From positions 1-64,000 of the forward strand of contig BMVA01000026.1 of the NCBI GenBank assembly GCA_014650475.1: a stretch of 64,000 nt of DNA, written 5' to 3'. The stretch's first letter is position 1, and every line of letters starts with the position of its first letter. Position numbers and translations under genes: made by a program. Under the pieces are notes generated by a model. That model saw only the letters and a program-made list of their open reading frames with translations. It made no database searches and was not told the origin of the DNA. This document shows positions 9,236-17,527 of this stretch, in pieces. This stretch comes from Streptomyces albogriseolus. GTDB lineage: Bacteria > Actinomycetota > Actinomycetes > Streptomycetales > Streptomycetaceae.

Positions 9236-9784
9236 ATGTCACCGGCTGACGCCACTGCACCGCAGCGGAATCTGCCAGCGCATCGCGACCCTTCCCCCAA
9301 GAAGGGCTACGGGGAGGTTTCTGCTACAGAATCCACTGGCGATCCGGCACCTCACTGTCGCGTCACAGAAGGTGACACAGGTATCAAAGTGAGTAGCCCT
9401 CTTCCGTATACCGAGCAGGCACCTAGCTTGGCCCGTCGGCACATACGTACAGCTTTGAGAGGGCACACGGACGCCCTACTGCTTGACGACACCCTCCTGG
9501 TGGTCACGGAGTTGGTCACCAATGCCGTCCGGCATGCGTTGCCACCTATCCTCCTGGAGGTGCAGTACGCCAAAGGTAGCCCTGGGACTGTTCACGTCGA
9601 AGTTGCGGACGCAGGGCCTGCTCCACGTCCCCAATGCCCGACAGAACCCACTTCACCAAGGGAAAACGGGCGCGGGACCAAGATCATTACGGCCTTGTCC
9701 ACCAGTCATGGAGCTCGCTTCCGGGGCGAAACCGCCATCAGGTGGGCCACCCTGCCCGCCATGACACAGCCGCCACAAATGTAA
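9236..9784 (+). CDS. RsbW-like ATP-binding protein (HATPase_c_2)
   Basis: This 182-aa protein has an ATG 6 nt after ACGGAGGAA. The first 60 residues are variable and low in structure. Residues about 65-175 form a small GHKL ATPase domain: TELVTNAVRHA (N-box Asn/His), VEVADAGPAP (G1 box, Asp-x-Gly) and ENGRGTKIITALS (G2 box). It lacks the histidine-kinase phosphoacceptor part, so it belongs with the many Streptomyces anti-sigma-factor-type or RsbW-like serine kinases. The partner cannot be told from the neighbourhood. It separates the regulator from the hydroxyproline genes and may be unrelated to them. Confidence 0.8.
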   Translation: MSPADATAPQRNLPAHRDPSPKKGYGEVSATESTGDPAPHCRVTEGDTGIKVSSPLPYTEQAPSLARRHIRTALRGHTDALLLDDTLLVVTELVTNAVRHALPPILLEVQYAKGSPGTVHVEVADAGPAPRPQCPTEPTSPRENGRGTKIITALSTSHGARFRGETAIRWATLPAMTQPPQM

Positions 9785-10379
9785 CTCAGTAGAATGCCAC
9801 CGATCCGAAGCGTAACAGCCGCTCCGGGGTGAGCGTCAGACCGTCTACATAAGGCAATGCTCGCTCAAGTCTCGGACCACTGAACGGTCGGGTTGCTTCA
9901 CGTTCCCCCGGTGCACCGCGTGGCGATCGCCAGCGCTCCCACTACGCAACTGTGCCAACGGCGTTGAACGTTGCGACTGGCCCGGCTGGACTCACAGGCT
10001 TAAGCGCCTCCATCAGCATGGCTGACACCGCGCCTACCAAGGCGATGGCTATCGAGACGGTCCTGCGAGACGTATTCGTTCTGCCAGCATAAACGCGGTT
10101 CGCGAAGACTACGGTCCTCGGCCCGCCCCCACTGGTGTGGACACCCGTCGTGACACCACCCGAGGGGGTGTCGATCACGACCTCGTCACGCCGCCGGTGG
10201 GGGCCGGCATTTGGCTACACCCCGAGGGCCTATCGAGTCATGGCCGCGCGCGGTCGAGAACCCGTCCTTGTGCCGATAGGACACGCAGAAGGACTCCGGC
10301 AGCGTCTGGTCGACCCAGAAAGCCACCACACGTGTCCGCGCGACCCAGGGGGTCTCAGCGCAGGTGGCGTACCGGGGGC
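9785..10379. other. Gap downstream of the epimerase gene; imperfect hairpin only
   Basis: No supported gene. At 10146-10185 GTCGTGACACC and GGTGTCGATCACGAC form an imperfect hairpin with a 4-nt bulge, which could end the leftward hydroxyproline transcript. A 78-codon minus-strand frame (9942-10178) has one hydrophobic segment but no clear ribosome site or relatives that I recognise. Confidence 0.4.
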
Positions 10380-11381
10380 TCAGAGGGTGAAGCCAGCCGG
10401 GTAGGGATCCGATGGATCGAGCAGGTACTGCGCGGTGCCCGTGATCCAGGCGCGGCCGGTGACGGAGGGCAGGACGGCTGGCCGGCCTCCGACCATCGTC
10501 TCCCCCAGCACCCGTCCGACGAACCGGGAGCCGATGAACGACTCGTTGACGAAGTCCTGGCCGACCGGCAACTGCCCACGAGCGTGCAGCTGTGCCATCC
10601 GGGCACTAGTGCCCGTGCCGCAGGGCGACCTGTCGAACCACCCCGGATGGATCGCCATGGCATGCCGTGAGTGCTCCCCGGTCGATCCGGGAGCCTCAAG
10701 ATAGACGTGATGACACACGTTGATCTCGGGGTTCTCCGGGTGGGACACCGGGTTCTGCTTGTTGATCGCCTCCATGACGGCCAGCCCGGCGTCGAGCAGC
10801 CGCTGCTTCTGCGCCCGATCGAAGGGGATTCCAAGATCCTCGGTCCGAACAAAGGCATAGAAGTTGCCGCCGTAAGCGATGTCGTAACGCACCGCCCCGT
10901 ATCCCGGCACGTCGACGACTTGGTCGAGGGCGTGGCAGTACGATGCGACATTCTCCAGAGTTACCGATTCGGCATGGCCGTCGCGCACTCGCACCCGCGC
11001 CGTGACCAGTCCCGCCGGTGTGTCGAGCCGCACCAGCGTCTCCGGCTCGACGACCTCGACCATGCCCGTCTCGACGAGGACCGTCGCGACGCCGATGGTC
11101 CCGTGCCCGCACATTGGCAGGCAGCCGGAGACTTCGATGAAGAGCACACCGTAGTCGGCGTCTGGCCGGGTCGAAGGCTGCAGGATGGCCCCCGACATCG
11201 ACGCGTGCCCGCGCGGCTCGCACATGAGCAGGGTGCGCAGGTGGTCGCGTTCCGCGACGAACCGCTGCCGCCTTTCGAACATCGTCGCACCGGGAAGGAC
11301 GCCCACACCCCCCGTGATCACGCGGGTGGGCATCCCCTCGGTGTGCGAGTCGACGGCGTGATAACACACGGTCGAGCGCAT
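10380..11381 (-). CDS. 4-hydroxyproline 2-epimerase (proline racemase family)
   Basis: This 333-aa protein of the proline racemase/hydroxyproline epimerase family is expected to turn trans-4-hydroxy-L-proline into cis-4-hydroxy-D-proline without a cofactor. Both catalytic thiols are present: Cys91 in MCGHGT and Cys254 in SPCGTGTSA. The trans-3-hydroxyproline dehydratase variants replace one of them with Thr or Ser. The start chosen gives MRSTVCYHAVDSHTEGMPTR, the usual N-terminus, and leaves 2 nt to the upstream deaminase gene. An in-frame extension to 11546 would overlap that gene and is rejected. It is the last gene of a five-gene leftward operon that holds the rest of the pathway, which favours epimerase over proline racemase. 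Confidence 0.9.
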   Translation of the reverse strand: MRSTVCYHAVDSHTEGMPTRVITGGVGVLPGATMFERRQRFVAERDHLRTLLMCEPRGHASMSGAILQPSTRPDADYGVLFIEVSGCLPMCGHGTIGVATVLVETGMVEVVEPETLVRLDTPAGLVTARVRVRDGHAESVTLENVASYCHALDQVVDVPGYGAVRYDIAYGGNFYAFVRTEDLGIPFDRAQKQRLLDAGLAVMEAINKQNPVSHPENPEINVCHHVYLEAPGSTGEHSRHAMAIHPGWFDRSPCGTGTSARMAQLHARGQLPVGQDFVNESFIGSRFVGRVLGETMVGGRPAVLPSVTGRAWITGTAQYLLDPSDPYPAGFTL

Positions 11382-11383
11382 CG

Positions 11384-12280
11384 TCAGTTCACCCCGGCTT
11401 CGATGAGGGCCTGGGTGGCGGCGCGCACGACAGCCTCCGTCTCCGGGCTGAGCGGCTGCCGCGGCGGGCGGCAGCCGCCTCCGCGGCGGCCAATCATCTC
11501 CTGGCCGAGCTTGATGGCTTGGATGAACTCGGTCTTGCTGTCCCACCGCAGAACCGGGTGCAGCTGACGGTAGAGGGGCAGCGCCGTCTCCAAGTCACCC
11601 GTGACGGACGCCTCATACAGTGCGAGGCAGGCCCGGGGGAAGACCTGGGGGTAACCGGCGACCCAGCCCTTGGCGCCGGCGATGCCGACCTCCAGCACGG
11701 TGTCGTCGGTACCGATCATGAGGTCGAGGCCGGGGGCCATCTCAGAGATCTCGTAGCAGCGCCGCACATCGCCTGAAAACTCCTTGACTCCAACGATGAA
11801 CCCTTCGGCGTGCAGCTTGGCCAGCAGCTCCGGACGCAAGTCCACCTTGGTGTCGATGGGGTTGTTGTACGCCGTGACGGGCAGGCCGACCGAAGCCACC
11901 AGTTCGAAATGCTCGAGGACCGCGCGATCGTCGGCGCGGTAGGCATTGGGCGGCAGGCACATGACCGCCTGACAGCCGGCGTCCTTGGCGAACTGGGCGT
12001 GCCGCCTGGCCTCCCCACCGCTGTAGGCACCGACGCCCGGCATGACGGTGAACCCTGCGGGGGCGCTGGCTACTGCCGTTTCGACAACACGATCGCGCTC
12101 CTCGTACGTCAGCGTCTGGTACTCGCCCAGCGACCCGTTCGGCGCGACACCGTGCATCCCCTGCTCCGCGAGCCAGGCGACGCTCTCGCCGTATGCGCCG
12201 AAGTCGACCGTGAGATCAGCGTTGAACGGCAGGCTCGTTGCGACGATGACTCCGTGCCAGGGCATGCGGTTCTCTCTCAT
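11384..12280 (-). CDS. Delta1-pyrroline-4-hydroxy-2-carboxylate deaminase (DHDPS family)
   Basis: This 298-aa protein is a class I aldolase-fold member of the dihydrodipicolinate synthase family. Visible are the Schiff-base Lys166 (IVGVKEFSG), Tyr138 (PVTAYNNP) and the carboxylate-binding APNGSLGEY block. The start is the ATG 5 nt after AAGGAG (12280); a GTG two codons upstream is less well placed. Within the hydroxyproline operon its role should be to deaminate and dehydrate Pyr4H2C to 2-oxoglutarate semialdehyde, not lysine biosynthesis. Alternatives within the family (N-acetylneuraminate lyase, KDG aldolase) are not supported by the neighbours. Confidence 0.87.
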   Translation of the reverse strand: MRENRMPWHGVIVATSLPFNADLTVDFGAYGESVAWLAEQGMHGVAPNGSLGEYQTLTYEERDRVVETAVASAPAGFTVMPGVGAYSGGEARRHAQFAKDAGCQAVMCLPPNAYRADDRAVLEHFELVASVGLPVTAYNNPIDTKVDLRPELLAKLHAEGFIVGVKEFSGDVRRCYEISEMAPGLDLMIGTDDTVLEVGIAGAKGWVAGYPQVFPRACLALYEASVTGDLETALPLYRQLHPVLRWDSKTEFIQAIKLGQEMIGRRGGGCRPPRQPLSPETEAVVRAATQALIEAGVN

Positions 12281-12326
12281 GAACACTCCTTGTCAGTATT
12301 TCGCTGCTGTCCGTCGCTGTCGACGG

Positions 12327-13742
12327 TCATTTATCGAGGTCGGCGAGCGCCCCGAGGGTGAGGGGCGTCGCGACAAGCCGTTCTGCGGGTTCGTAGACCT
12401 GCTTCGATGCCGCAAGGCAGTGCACGGCCGGTCCGCACATCCGCCCCTGGCACCAGCCCATCCCGGCGCGGGTCAGTTGCTTGACCTGGCGGTGATCACA
12501 TGCACCCTCGGCACGAGCACTCCGGATCACACCGGCGGACACTTCCTCGCATCGGCACACGACGGTCTCATCGGTCAGCCACGAGGACCATGCCGGAGGA
12601 ATCGGGTGGGCAAGAGCCAGCGCTCGGGCGAAGGCACGCTGGGCCGCGACCGCGGAGCGCACCGCGGCCAGGCGCTTCTTATCCAGTACGGGAGCGGCAC
12701 CCGAGTCGGCGAGGACCGACTCCGCGGCCAGTCGGCCCTCGAGCACCGCGAGTGCCGCCCCGCCCACACCGGATGTCTCCCCCGCGGTGTAGAGGCCGAA
12801 AATGGTGGTGCGCTGGCCCTTGTCTACTGCTACCACCGCGTTACCGTCCACCGAGTCGGTGAGTGCGCAGCCTAGGGTGACGAGCAGGTCGAGCTGGGGT
12901 GCGAAACCCCAGCCGACGCCGACGGCGTCGACCTCGATGCGTCGTTCCGTACCCGGCCGCGGGCTGCCGTCCGACGTCAGCGAGGCGATCTGGACTGATG
13001 TCACGCGCGCGCCTCCTTCGGCGCTGATGATCGCCGTGCGTGGACGGACCGGAATGCGGTGGCGCATAAGCGCAAGGGCGTACCCGGCTCCCTCGGCCCA
13101 CTTGCCGGGGCTGCGCAGCAGCGGACCGGGGTGCCGCAGCCACGCCCGTGGGTGGGCCGCCTCACACACCGTGACCACCTCGACCCCACGCGCGGCGAGA
13201 CCCGCGGCGACCGGTAGCAGGAACGGACCGGTGCCGCCCAGTGCCACGCGGCTCCCAGCCGCGACTCCACCACTCTTGAGGAGAGCTTGGAGACCGCCGA
13301 TGGTGAGCACGCCCGGCAGGTCCCACCCCGGGAACGGCAGTTGACGGTCATAGGCGCCGGTTGCCACGAGGAGCCTCGGCGCACGCAGAACCACGGCGAT
13401 CTCCTGCGGCGCCCTCTGCCGGTCGACGGCATGGACCACGAATCCGTCGTCCTCGCGGACCGCGGACCACGCGTGGTGATGCAGGCGCAGGTCGAGCTGC
13501 CCTCTATGCGAGTGCGCCGACAACGTTTCAGAGAGAGCGTGGTATTCGCGCAGTCCGTGGTGCAGATCCTCGGTCGGAATGACCGATCGCGCATGTTCCG
13601 GGGGGTGTCGCCAGAACTGACCGCCGATGGCGGTGCCCGAGTCGATGAGCACCACGCGCAGCCCACCGGCCAGAGCCGTGACCGCCGCGGCCATGCCGGC
13701 CGGGCCCGCTCCCACAATGATGAGGTCTGCTGGCTCACTCAT
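12327..13742 (-). CDS. D-hydroxyproline dehydrogenase, alpha-type FAD/NAD subunit
   Basis: This 471-aa flavoprotein has a Rossmann FAD motif at its start (IIVGAGPAGMAAA) and a second nucleotide-binding segment (VALGGTGPFLLP). A C-terminal BFD-like [2Fe-2S] domain has VVCRCEEV near residue 398 and WCQGRMCGP about 35 residues later, giving the four cysteines. This is the HcnB/OoxA/LhpB-like subunit that joins a DadA-like subunit and a small ferredoxin in heteromeric amine dehydrogenases. Its start overlaps the ferredoxin gene by 8 nt, a sign of coupled translation. It probably passes electrons from D-hydroxyproline oxidation to the respiratory chain. Confidence 0.85.
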   Translation of the reverse strand: MSEPADLIIVGAGPAGMAAAVTALAGGLRVVLIDSGTAIGGQFWRHPPEHARSVIPTEDLHHGLREYHALSETLSAHSHRGQLDLRLHHHAWSAVREDDGFVVHAVDRQRAPQEIAVVLRAPRLLVATGAYDRQLPFPGWDLPGVLTIGGLQALLKSGGVAAGSRVALGGTGPFLLPVAAGLAARGVEVVTVCEAAHPRAWLRHPGPLLRSPGKWAEGAGYALALMRHRIPVRPRTAIISAEGGARVTSVQIASLTSDGSPRPGTERRIEVDAVGVGWGFAPQLDLLVTLGCALTDSVDGNAVVAVDKGQRTTIFGLYTAGETSGVGGAALAVLEGRLAAESVLADSGAAPVLDKKRLAAVRSAVAAQRAFARALALAHPIPPAWSSWLTDETVVCRCEEVSAGVIRSARAEGACDHRQVKQLTRAGMGWCQGRMCGPAVHCLAASKQVYEPAERLVATPLTLGALADLDK

Positions 13743-13989
13743 CGGTACTCTCCTCAGTCGTGACGGTCATACCCTCACGTGCCGGAACCAGGCAGGCGCG
13801 CTGCCCGCCGACTCCGTCGATCGTCACGAGACAGTCGAAGCAGACGCCGATCCCGCAGAAGACGCCACGCGGGCGGTGCCCGAGGCGGGTGGTGCGCCAG
13901 GAGACTCGTCCCGCCGCCACGAGGGCTGCGGCGACGGTCTGCCCCTCGACAAACGCCAGTGGCTTGCCGTCGATGATGAGCTCACTCAC
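13735..13989 (-). CDS. D-hydroxyproline dehydrogenase, small [2Fe-2S] subunit
   Basis: The 84-aa protein starts at GTG (13989) after CTGGAGG and overlaps the stop of the upstream DadA-like gene. It carries the plant-type ferredoxin-like cysteine pattern FCGIGVCFDCLV and a later RACL, as in HcnA/LhpE-type gamma subunits. A longer open frame reaching 14382 lies inside the DadA-like gene and is not real. It should form the electron-transfer link between the two flavin subunits. Confidence 0.87.
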   Translation of the reverse strand: MSELIIDGKPLAFVEGQTVAAALVAAGRVSWRTTRLGHRPRGVFCGIGVCFDCLVTIDGVGGQRACLVPAREGMTVTTEESTDE

Positions 13990-15152
13990 TTCGGCGCACC
14001 TCCAGAGGTGAAAAAGCGGTCGGGCAGGAGCCCGGTGTGCGCTGCCGGGTCGGCGCCGCGCCAGGGGCGGCCGAGCAGGTGGGCCGTCACGAGTGCCCCG
14101 GTTGCGGGGGCGAGACCGATGCCCGCGCCCTCGTGACCGCATGCATGGATGACCTCTGGGGCCCTCGGATCCGGTCCGATGACCGGGAGGTGGTCCGGGC
14201 AGTACGGCCGGAATCCGCGGTAGGTGCGGATCAGATGGGCCCCCCGCAGGAAGGGGAACAGCCGGCAGGCCTGCGCGGCGAGTCTGGCGACCAGGGCGGG
14301 GTTCATCGTCGTGTCGAAGCCGACGCGTTCCCGGCTGGCGCCGATGAGGATCGTGCCGCCGCGGGTACCTTCGACAACGCATGAGGTCTCCAGCCCTTCA
14401 TCGGACGAGGCGACGTTGGCAACGTAGTCGGACGAGTAGACCTTGTGCCGGATCATCGGTGGCAGCGGTTCGGTCACCAGGACGAATCCCCGGCGCGGTA
14501 GGACCTCGATGGGCGCACCGAGCCGACGGCCGACTTCGCCGCCCCACGTGCCGGCAGCGTTCACGACGGCATCGGCGGACAGTACATCGCCGGCGGCAGT
14601 CCGGACGCCGGTGAGCCCCCCTGCCCGACCCGTTACCGCAGCGGCGATCTCACCCGTGTGAAAGCGTGCGCCACGTGCCACGGCAGCATGCAGCAGCGCG
14701 GCCGCCGCCAGGACGGGCTGTACCTGAGCGTCCTGCGGATAGTGGACGCCACCGGGCAGCCCGGGCGCAAGGTGGGGTTCGATGTCACGAACACGCTCGA
14801 TCGGTTCAGTACGGACCCCGGCCATCGCCTGCCGCACGGCGAACTCTCGGAGTGCCGTGAGGCCTTCGGCGGTGCTTGCGACAACGAGGCCGCCTTTCGC
14901 CTCGAGCTCGAGGGAGTCAGACCCGAGCTCTTCACCGGCCTCCTCCCACAGGGCGCGGCTCAGACGAGCCAGATCGAGTTCGGGACCCGGCTCCTTGTCG
15001 GAGAGGAGAACATTGCCTTCCCCACGACTGGTCGTCCCAGCGCCGACGGCCCCGCGGTCGACGACCGTGACGTCCAAGCCTGCCGAGGCGGCGTGGAAGG
15101 CGCACGCGGCCCCAACCACGCCCGCGCCTACGACGACAACCTTCAGAGTCAT
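13986..15152 (-). CDS. D-hydroxyproline dehydrogenase, DadA-like catalytic subunit
   Basis: This 388-aa FAD-dependent amine oxidoreductase (DAO superfamily) has the dinucleotide motif VVVVGAGVVGAACAFHAA at residues 5-22. It also has the substrate-domain segment YRGFRPYCPDHLPVIGP and the C-terminal GHEGAGIGLAPATG typical of DadA/HcnC. The start is the ATG at 15152 after GGGAGGG; the frame opens 11 codons earlier. It oxidises cis-4-hydroxy-D-proline to Delta1-pyrroline-4-hydroxy-2-carboxylate with the two following subunits. It is the first gene of the leftward operon, with a GTGACAT box 11-26 nt before its start. Confidence 0.87.
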   Translation of the reverse strand: MTLKVVVVGAGVVGAACAFHAASAGLDVTVVDRGAVGAGTTSRGEGNVLLSDKEPGPELDLARLSRALWEEAGEELGSDSLELEAKGGLVVASTAEGLTALREFAVRQAMAGVRTEPIERVRDIEPHLAPGLPGGVHYPQDAQVQPVLAAAALLHAAVARGARFHTGEIAAAVTGRAGGLTGVRTAAGDVLSADAVVNAAGTWGGEVGRRLGAPIEVLPRRGFVLVTEPLPPMIRHKVYSSDYVANVASSDEGLETSCVVEGTRGGTILIGASRERVGFDTTMNPALVARLAAQACRLFPFLRGAHLIRTYRGFRPYCPDHLPVIGPDPRAPEVIHACGHEGAGIGLAPATGALVTAHLLGRPWRGADPAAHTGLLPDRFFTSGGAPK

Positions 15153-15162
15153 CAACCCTCCC

Positions 15163-15266
15163 CCCTGTGCAATGTCACATGCCATTGCCTAGGCTATACA
15201 TCCCATCGACGTAAAGACAACGCCAAGAGCGATACGACTTTTGGCGGGGTAAGGAGAGAGAGCACT
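15163..15266. promoter_or_regulatory. Divergent promoter region with GTGACAT box 5
   Basis: This 114-bp gap serves both the leftward hydroxyproline operon and the rightward semialdehyde dehydrogenase. On the minus strand 15178-15163 reads GTGACATTGCACAGGG. AT-rich words nearby (GGCTATACATCC at 15193-15204) could hold the -10 elements. AAGGAGAGAG at 15251 is the ribosome site of the rightward gene. One bound regulator here could silence both directions. Confidence 0.5.
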
Positions 15267-16847
15267 GTGCATCTGACTGGAACCTCAATCGTGGCCGGCC
15301 GTGACATCCCTGGCACGGGCGAGCCGTGGCGCGGCATCGAGGCAGCAACGTCCAAGCCTCTGGGCCCCCCGCTACGGGATGCCTCACCGGACCACGTTGC
15401 GCAAGCAGCCCGACTGGCTGCCTCAGCCGCCCGCGAGTACCGCACCATGCCCGGGCACCGCCGGGCCGCTTTCCTCGATGCCTGCGCGAACGGGATCGAG
15501 GCACTCGGCGACAGTCTCCTACAACTCGCGGCAAGCGAGTCGGGACTGCCACTGGACCGCTTGACCGGCGAACGCGGACGCACCTGTGGACAACTGCGTA
15601 TCTTCGCAGACCTGGTCCGGAGTGGGGACGCGCTCGGCGTCCGCGTGGACTCCGCGCTTCCCGAACGCCTGCCCCTCGCGCGAGCGGACCTGCGCCTGCG
15701 CAAAATCCCCGTCGGCCCCGTCGCCGTGTTCGGTGCGAGCAACTTCCCACTGGCCTTCTCGGTCGCCGGCGGCGACACAGCATCCGCACTGGCCGCGGGC
15801 TGTCCCGTCATAGCCAAGGCACACCCGGCCCACCCCGGCACCAGCGAGCTCGTCGCCCGCGCCATAGTCTCTGCCGCCGAACACACCGGCATGCCAGCCG
15901 GCGTCTTCTCGTTGCTCGTCGGCCGCGGCACCGAAGTCGGTCAGAACCTCGTTCGCGACCCACGGATCATGGCAGTCGGATTCACCGGCTCACGGGTCGG
16001 TGGAATGGCGTTGATCAAAACTGCGAACACTCGGCCTGTGCCCATCCCGGTCCACGCCGAAATGTCGGCGGTCAACCCCGTGATCGTCCTTGACGGAGCC
16101 CTATCCGACCCTGCCGCCCTCGCCACCGCTTATGTAGCGTCGCTGACCAACGGCTCAGGTCAGTTCTGCACGAATCCCGGGCTCCTGCTGCTGCCGACAG
16201 GTGCGGCAGGCGACGCCTTCCGCTCAACCGTAGCTCAGACGGTGGCCGACACGACAGGACGGGTCATGCTGACCCCGGGCATCACAGAAGCCTACATCGA
16301 GGGGTCGAGGCGGTGGGCGGCCGTCGACGGAGTCTCCATGCTGGCACAGGGAATGCCCGGGGAGAGCCCATACGCGCCGAGCCCTGTAGTCCTCGAATGC
16401 GACGTGGCGACCTATATGGCCCACGAGGACCTCTCCGGTGAGGTCTTCGGTGCCGCTGGCCTCCTCGTGCGGTGGTCTGGGGTCGAAGAACTCCTCGGCC
16501 TGCTCGAGGGCATGGATGGACAATTGACGGCCACGATCCACGGTACCGACGCAGACCTGACAACAGCCATGCGTCTCCTGCCCGTCCTAGAGGAGCTGGC
16601 GGGACGCATTCTGTGGGGTGGCTGGCCAACAGGGGTCGAGGTCTGCCACGCCATGGTGCACGGCGGCCCATGGCCCGCGACGAGTTCACCCGCTACGACC
16701 AGTGTCGGAACGCTGGCCATCGAACGCTGGCTCCGCCCGGTCTGCTACCAGTCGTTTCCCGACGCTCTGCTTTGCGAGGAGCTCCGCACCGACAACCCGT
16801 TGGGAGTCACTCGACTCATCGATGGCAGGCTCGAGCCGAGGTCTTAA
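15267..16847 (+). CDS. 2-oxoglutarate semialdehyde dehydrogenase
   Basis: This 526-aa aldehyde dehydrogenase starts at GTG 15267, 7 nt after AAGGAGAGAG; the frame is open far upstream but only inside the opposite gene. Catalytic residues are intact: Asn in GASNFP (about residue 158), Glu in HAEMSAVNP (about 264) and Cys in GSGQFCTNPG (about 301). The ESGLPLDRLTGERGRT block and C-terminal TSVGTLAIERWLRPVCYQ are typical of the 2,5-dioxovalerate dehydrogenase type. It completes hydroxyproline use by making 2-oxoglutarate for the TCA cycle. Divergent to the other pathway genes, it shares their promoter region. Confidence 0.9.
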   Translation: MHLTGTSIVAGRDIPGTGEPWRGIEAATSKPLGPPLRDASPDHVAQAARLAASAAREYRTMPGHRRAAFLDACANGIEALGDSLLQLAASESGLPLDRLTGERGRTCGQLRIFADLVRSGDALGVRVDSALPERLPLARADLRLRKIPVGPVAVFGASNFPLAFSVAGGDTASALAAGCPVIAKAHPAHPGTSELVARAIVSAAEHTGMPAGVFSLLVGRGTEVGQNLVRDPRIMAVGFTGSRVGGMALIKTANTRPVPIPVHAEMSAVNPVIVLDGALSDPAALATAYVASLTNGSGQFCTNPGLLLLPTGAAGDAFRSTVAQTVADTTGRVMLTPGITEAYIEGSRRWAAVDGVSMLAQGMPGESPYAPSPVVLECDVATYMAHEDLSGEVFGAAGLLVRWSGVEELLGLLEGMDGQLTATIHGTDADLTTAMRLLPVLEELAGRILWGGWPTGVEVCHAMVHGGPWPATSSPATTSVGTLAIERWLRPVCYQSFPDALLCEELRTDNPLGVTRLIDGRLEPRS

Positions 16848-17058
16848 GTAGATGCTCGCGCTATCGCTCAAGGCCGACCAGGACCCGCCCGCCACCGACG
16901 CCCACTGCCGCTACATCACCGACTGAACCGGTACCAAACCCCGCTGGAACCTGACCGCTGGCACCCCTGAGCACACCGCCCTGGGCGACCTGACCTGCCC
17001 CGACCAGCAGGTCGACTACGAACCGGCCGCCTAGGTGGTCGGGTGGGCTTTCGGAAAA

Positions 17059-17079
17059 GCTGACCGAGGCTCGGTCAGC
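17059..17079. terminator. 9-bp perfect stem-loop
   Basis: GCTGACCGA, GGC, TCGGTCAGC forms a perfect 9-bp hairpin with a 3-nt loop. It lies about 210 nt after the semialdehyde dehydrogenase stop and may end that transcript. Confidence 0.5.
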
Positions 17080-17353
17080 ACCGAATGGGGGGGAAAGGCC
17101 TGGATCCGCCGGGTACGGATCATCTGGTCCAACCGCTGGTCGGGGGTCATCTCCCGGATATTCGGGCAGATGAGGGTTCATACGCAGGCCGGCGGGGCGG
17201 CCAGTGAAATATATGAGGGCGTCGCTTTGTGCGGGGCCCGGTCGGCCCAGCCGTGCGGTAGCCGTGGGTGCTGACACTGTAAATGTCCTTTCCCTCGTGT
17301 CGCGTGGCGGTTCGTGACGCGGCGGCACAGGGCCTGACACCACACGTCACCGC

Positions 17354-17388
17354 GACTGCCCGTACCCGATCACCGGGTGCGGGCAGTC
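17354..17388. terminator. 15-bp stem-loop upstream of terB
   Basis: GACTGCCCGTACCCG pairs with CGGGTGCGGGCAGTC around a 5-nt loop, with one G-T wobble. It sits 139 nt before the TerB start, so it is either a terminator of upstream transcription or part of a leader. Confidence 0.5.
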
Positions 17389-17527
17389 ACCGTTTCGGGC
17401 ACCGGAGAAACAGGTGATGAGAGAGGTGCGCGCTTTGCGGAACCTTTGCCCGGGGGCGGGCGTTGGGCCAGTGAGCGCGCGGGAGCGGGTTCGCGAGATG
17501 ACTTCCGACGATGACCGAGGTGACTCA

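Larger units (their letters stand above)
16848..17527. other. Gap with gene scraps and two hairpins
   Basis: No intact gene. Near 16850-17035 a plus-strand reading with internal stops (DAHCRYITD, then TKPRWNLTA) looks like the worn C-terminus of some actinobacterial protein I cannot name. Two stem-loops follow and are listed separately. The remainder shows no coding or regulatory signal I can support. Confidence 0.35.

Noticed and set aside
8689-9249. 186-codon plus-strand frame between GntR and the RsbW-like gene
   Set aside because: Composition is unlike neighbouring genes, it has no motif, and it contains the AT-rich regulatory island.
9942-10178. 78-codon minus-strand frame with one hydrophobic segment
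   Set aside because: GTG start with weak ribosome site, no recognisable relatives, and it overlaps the likely terminator hairpin of the epimerase operon.
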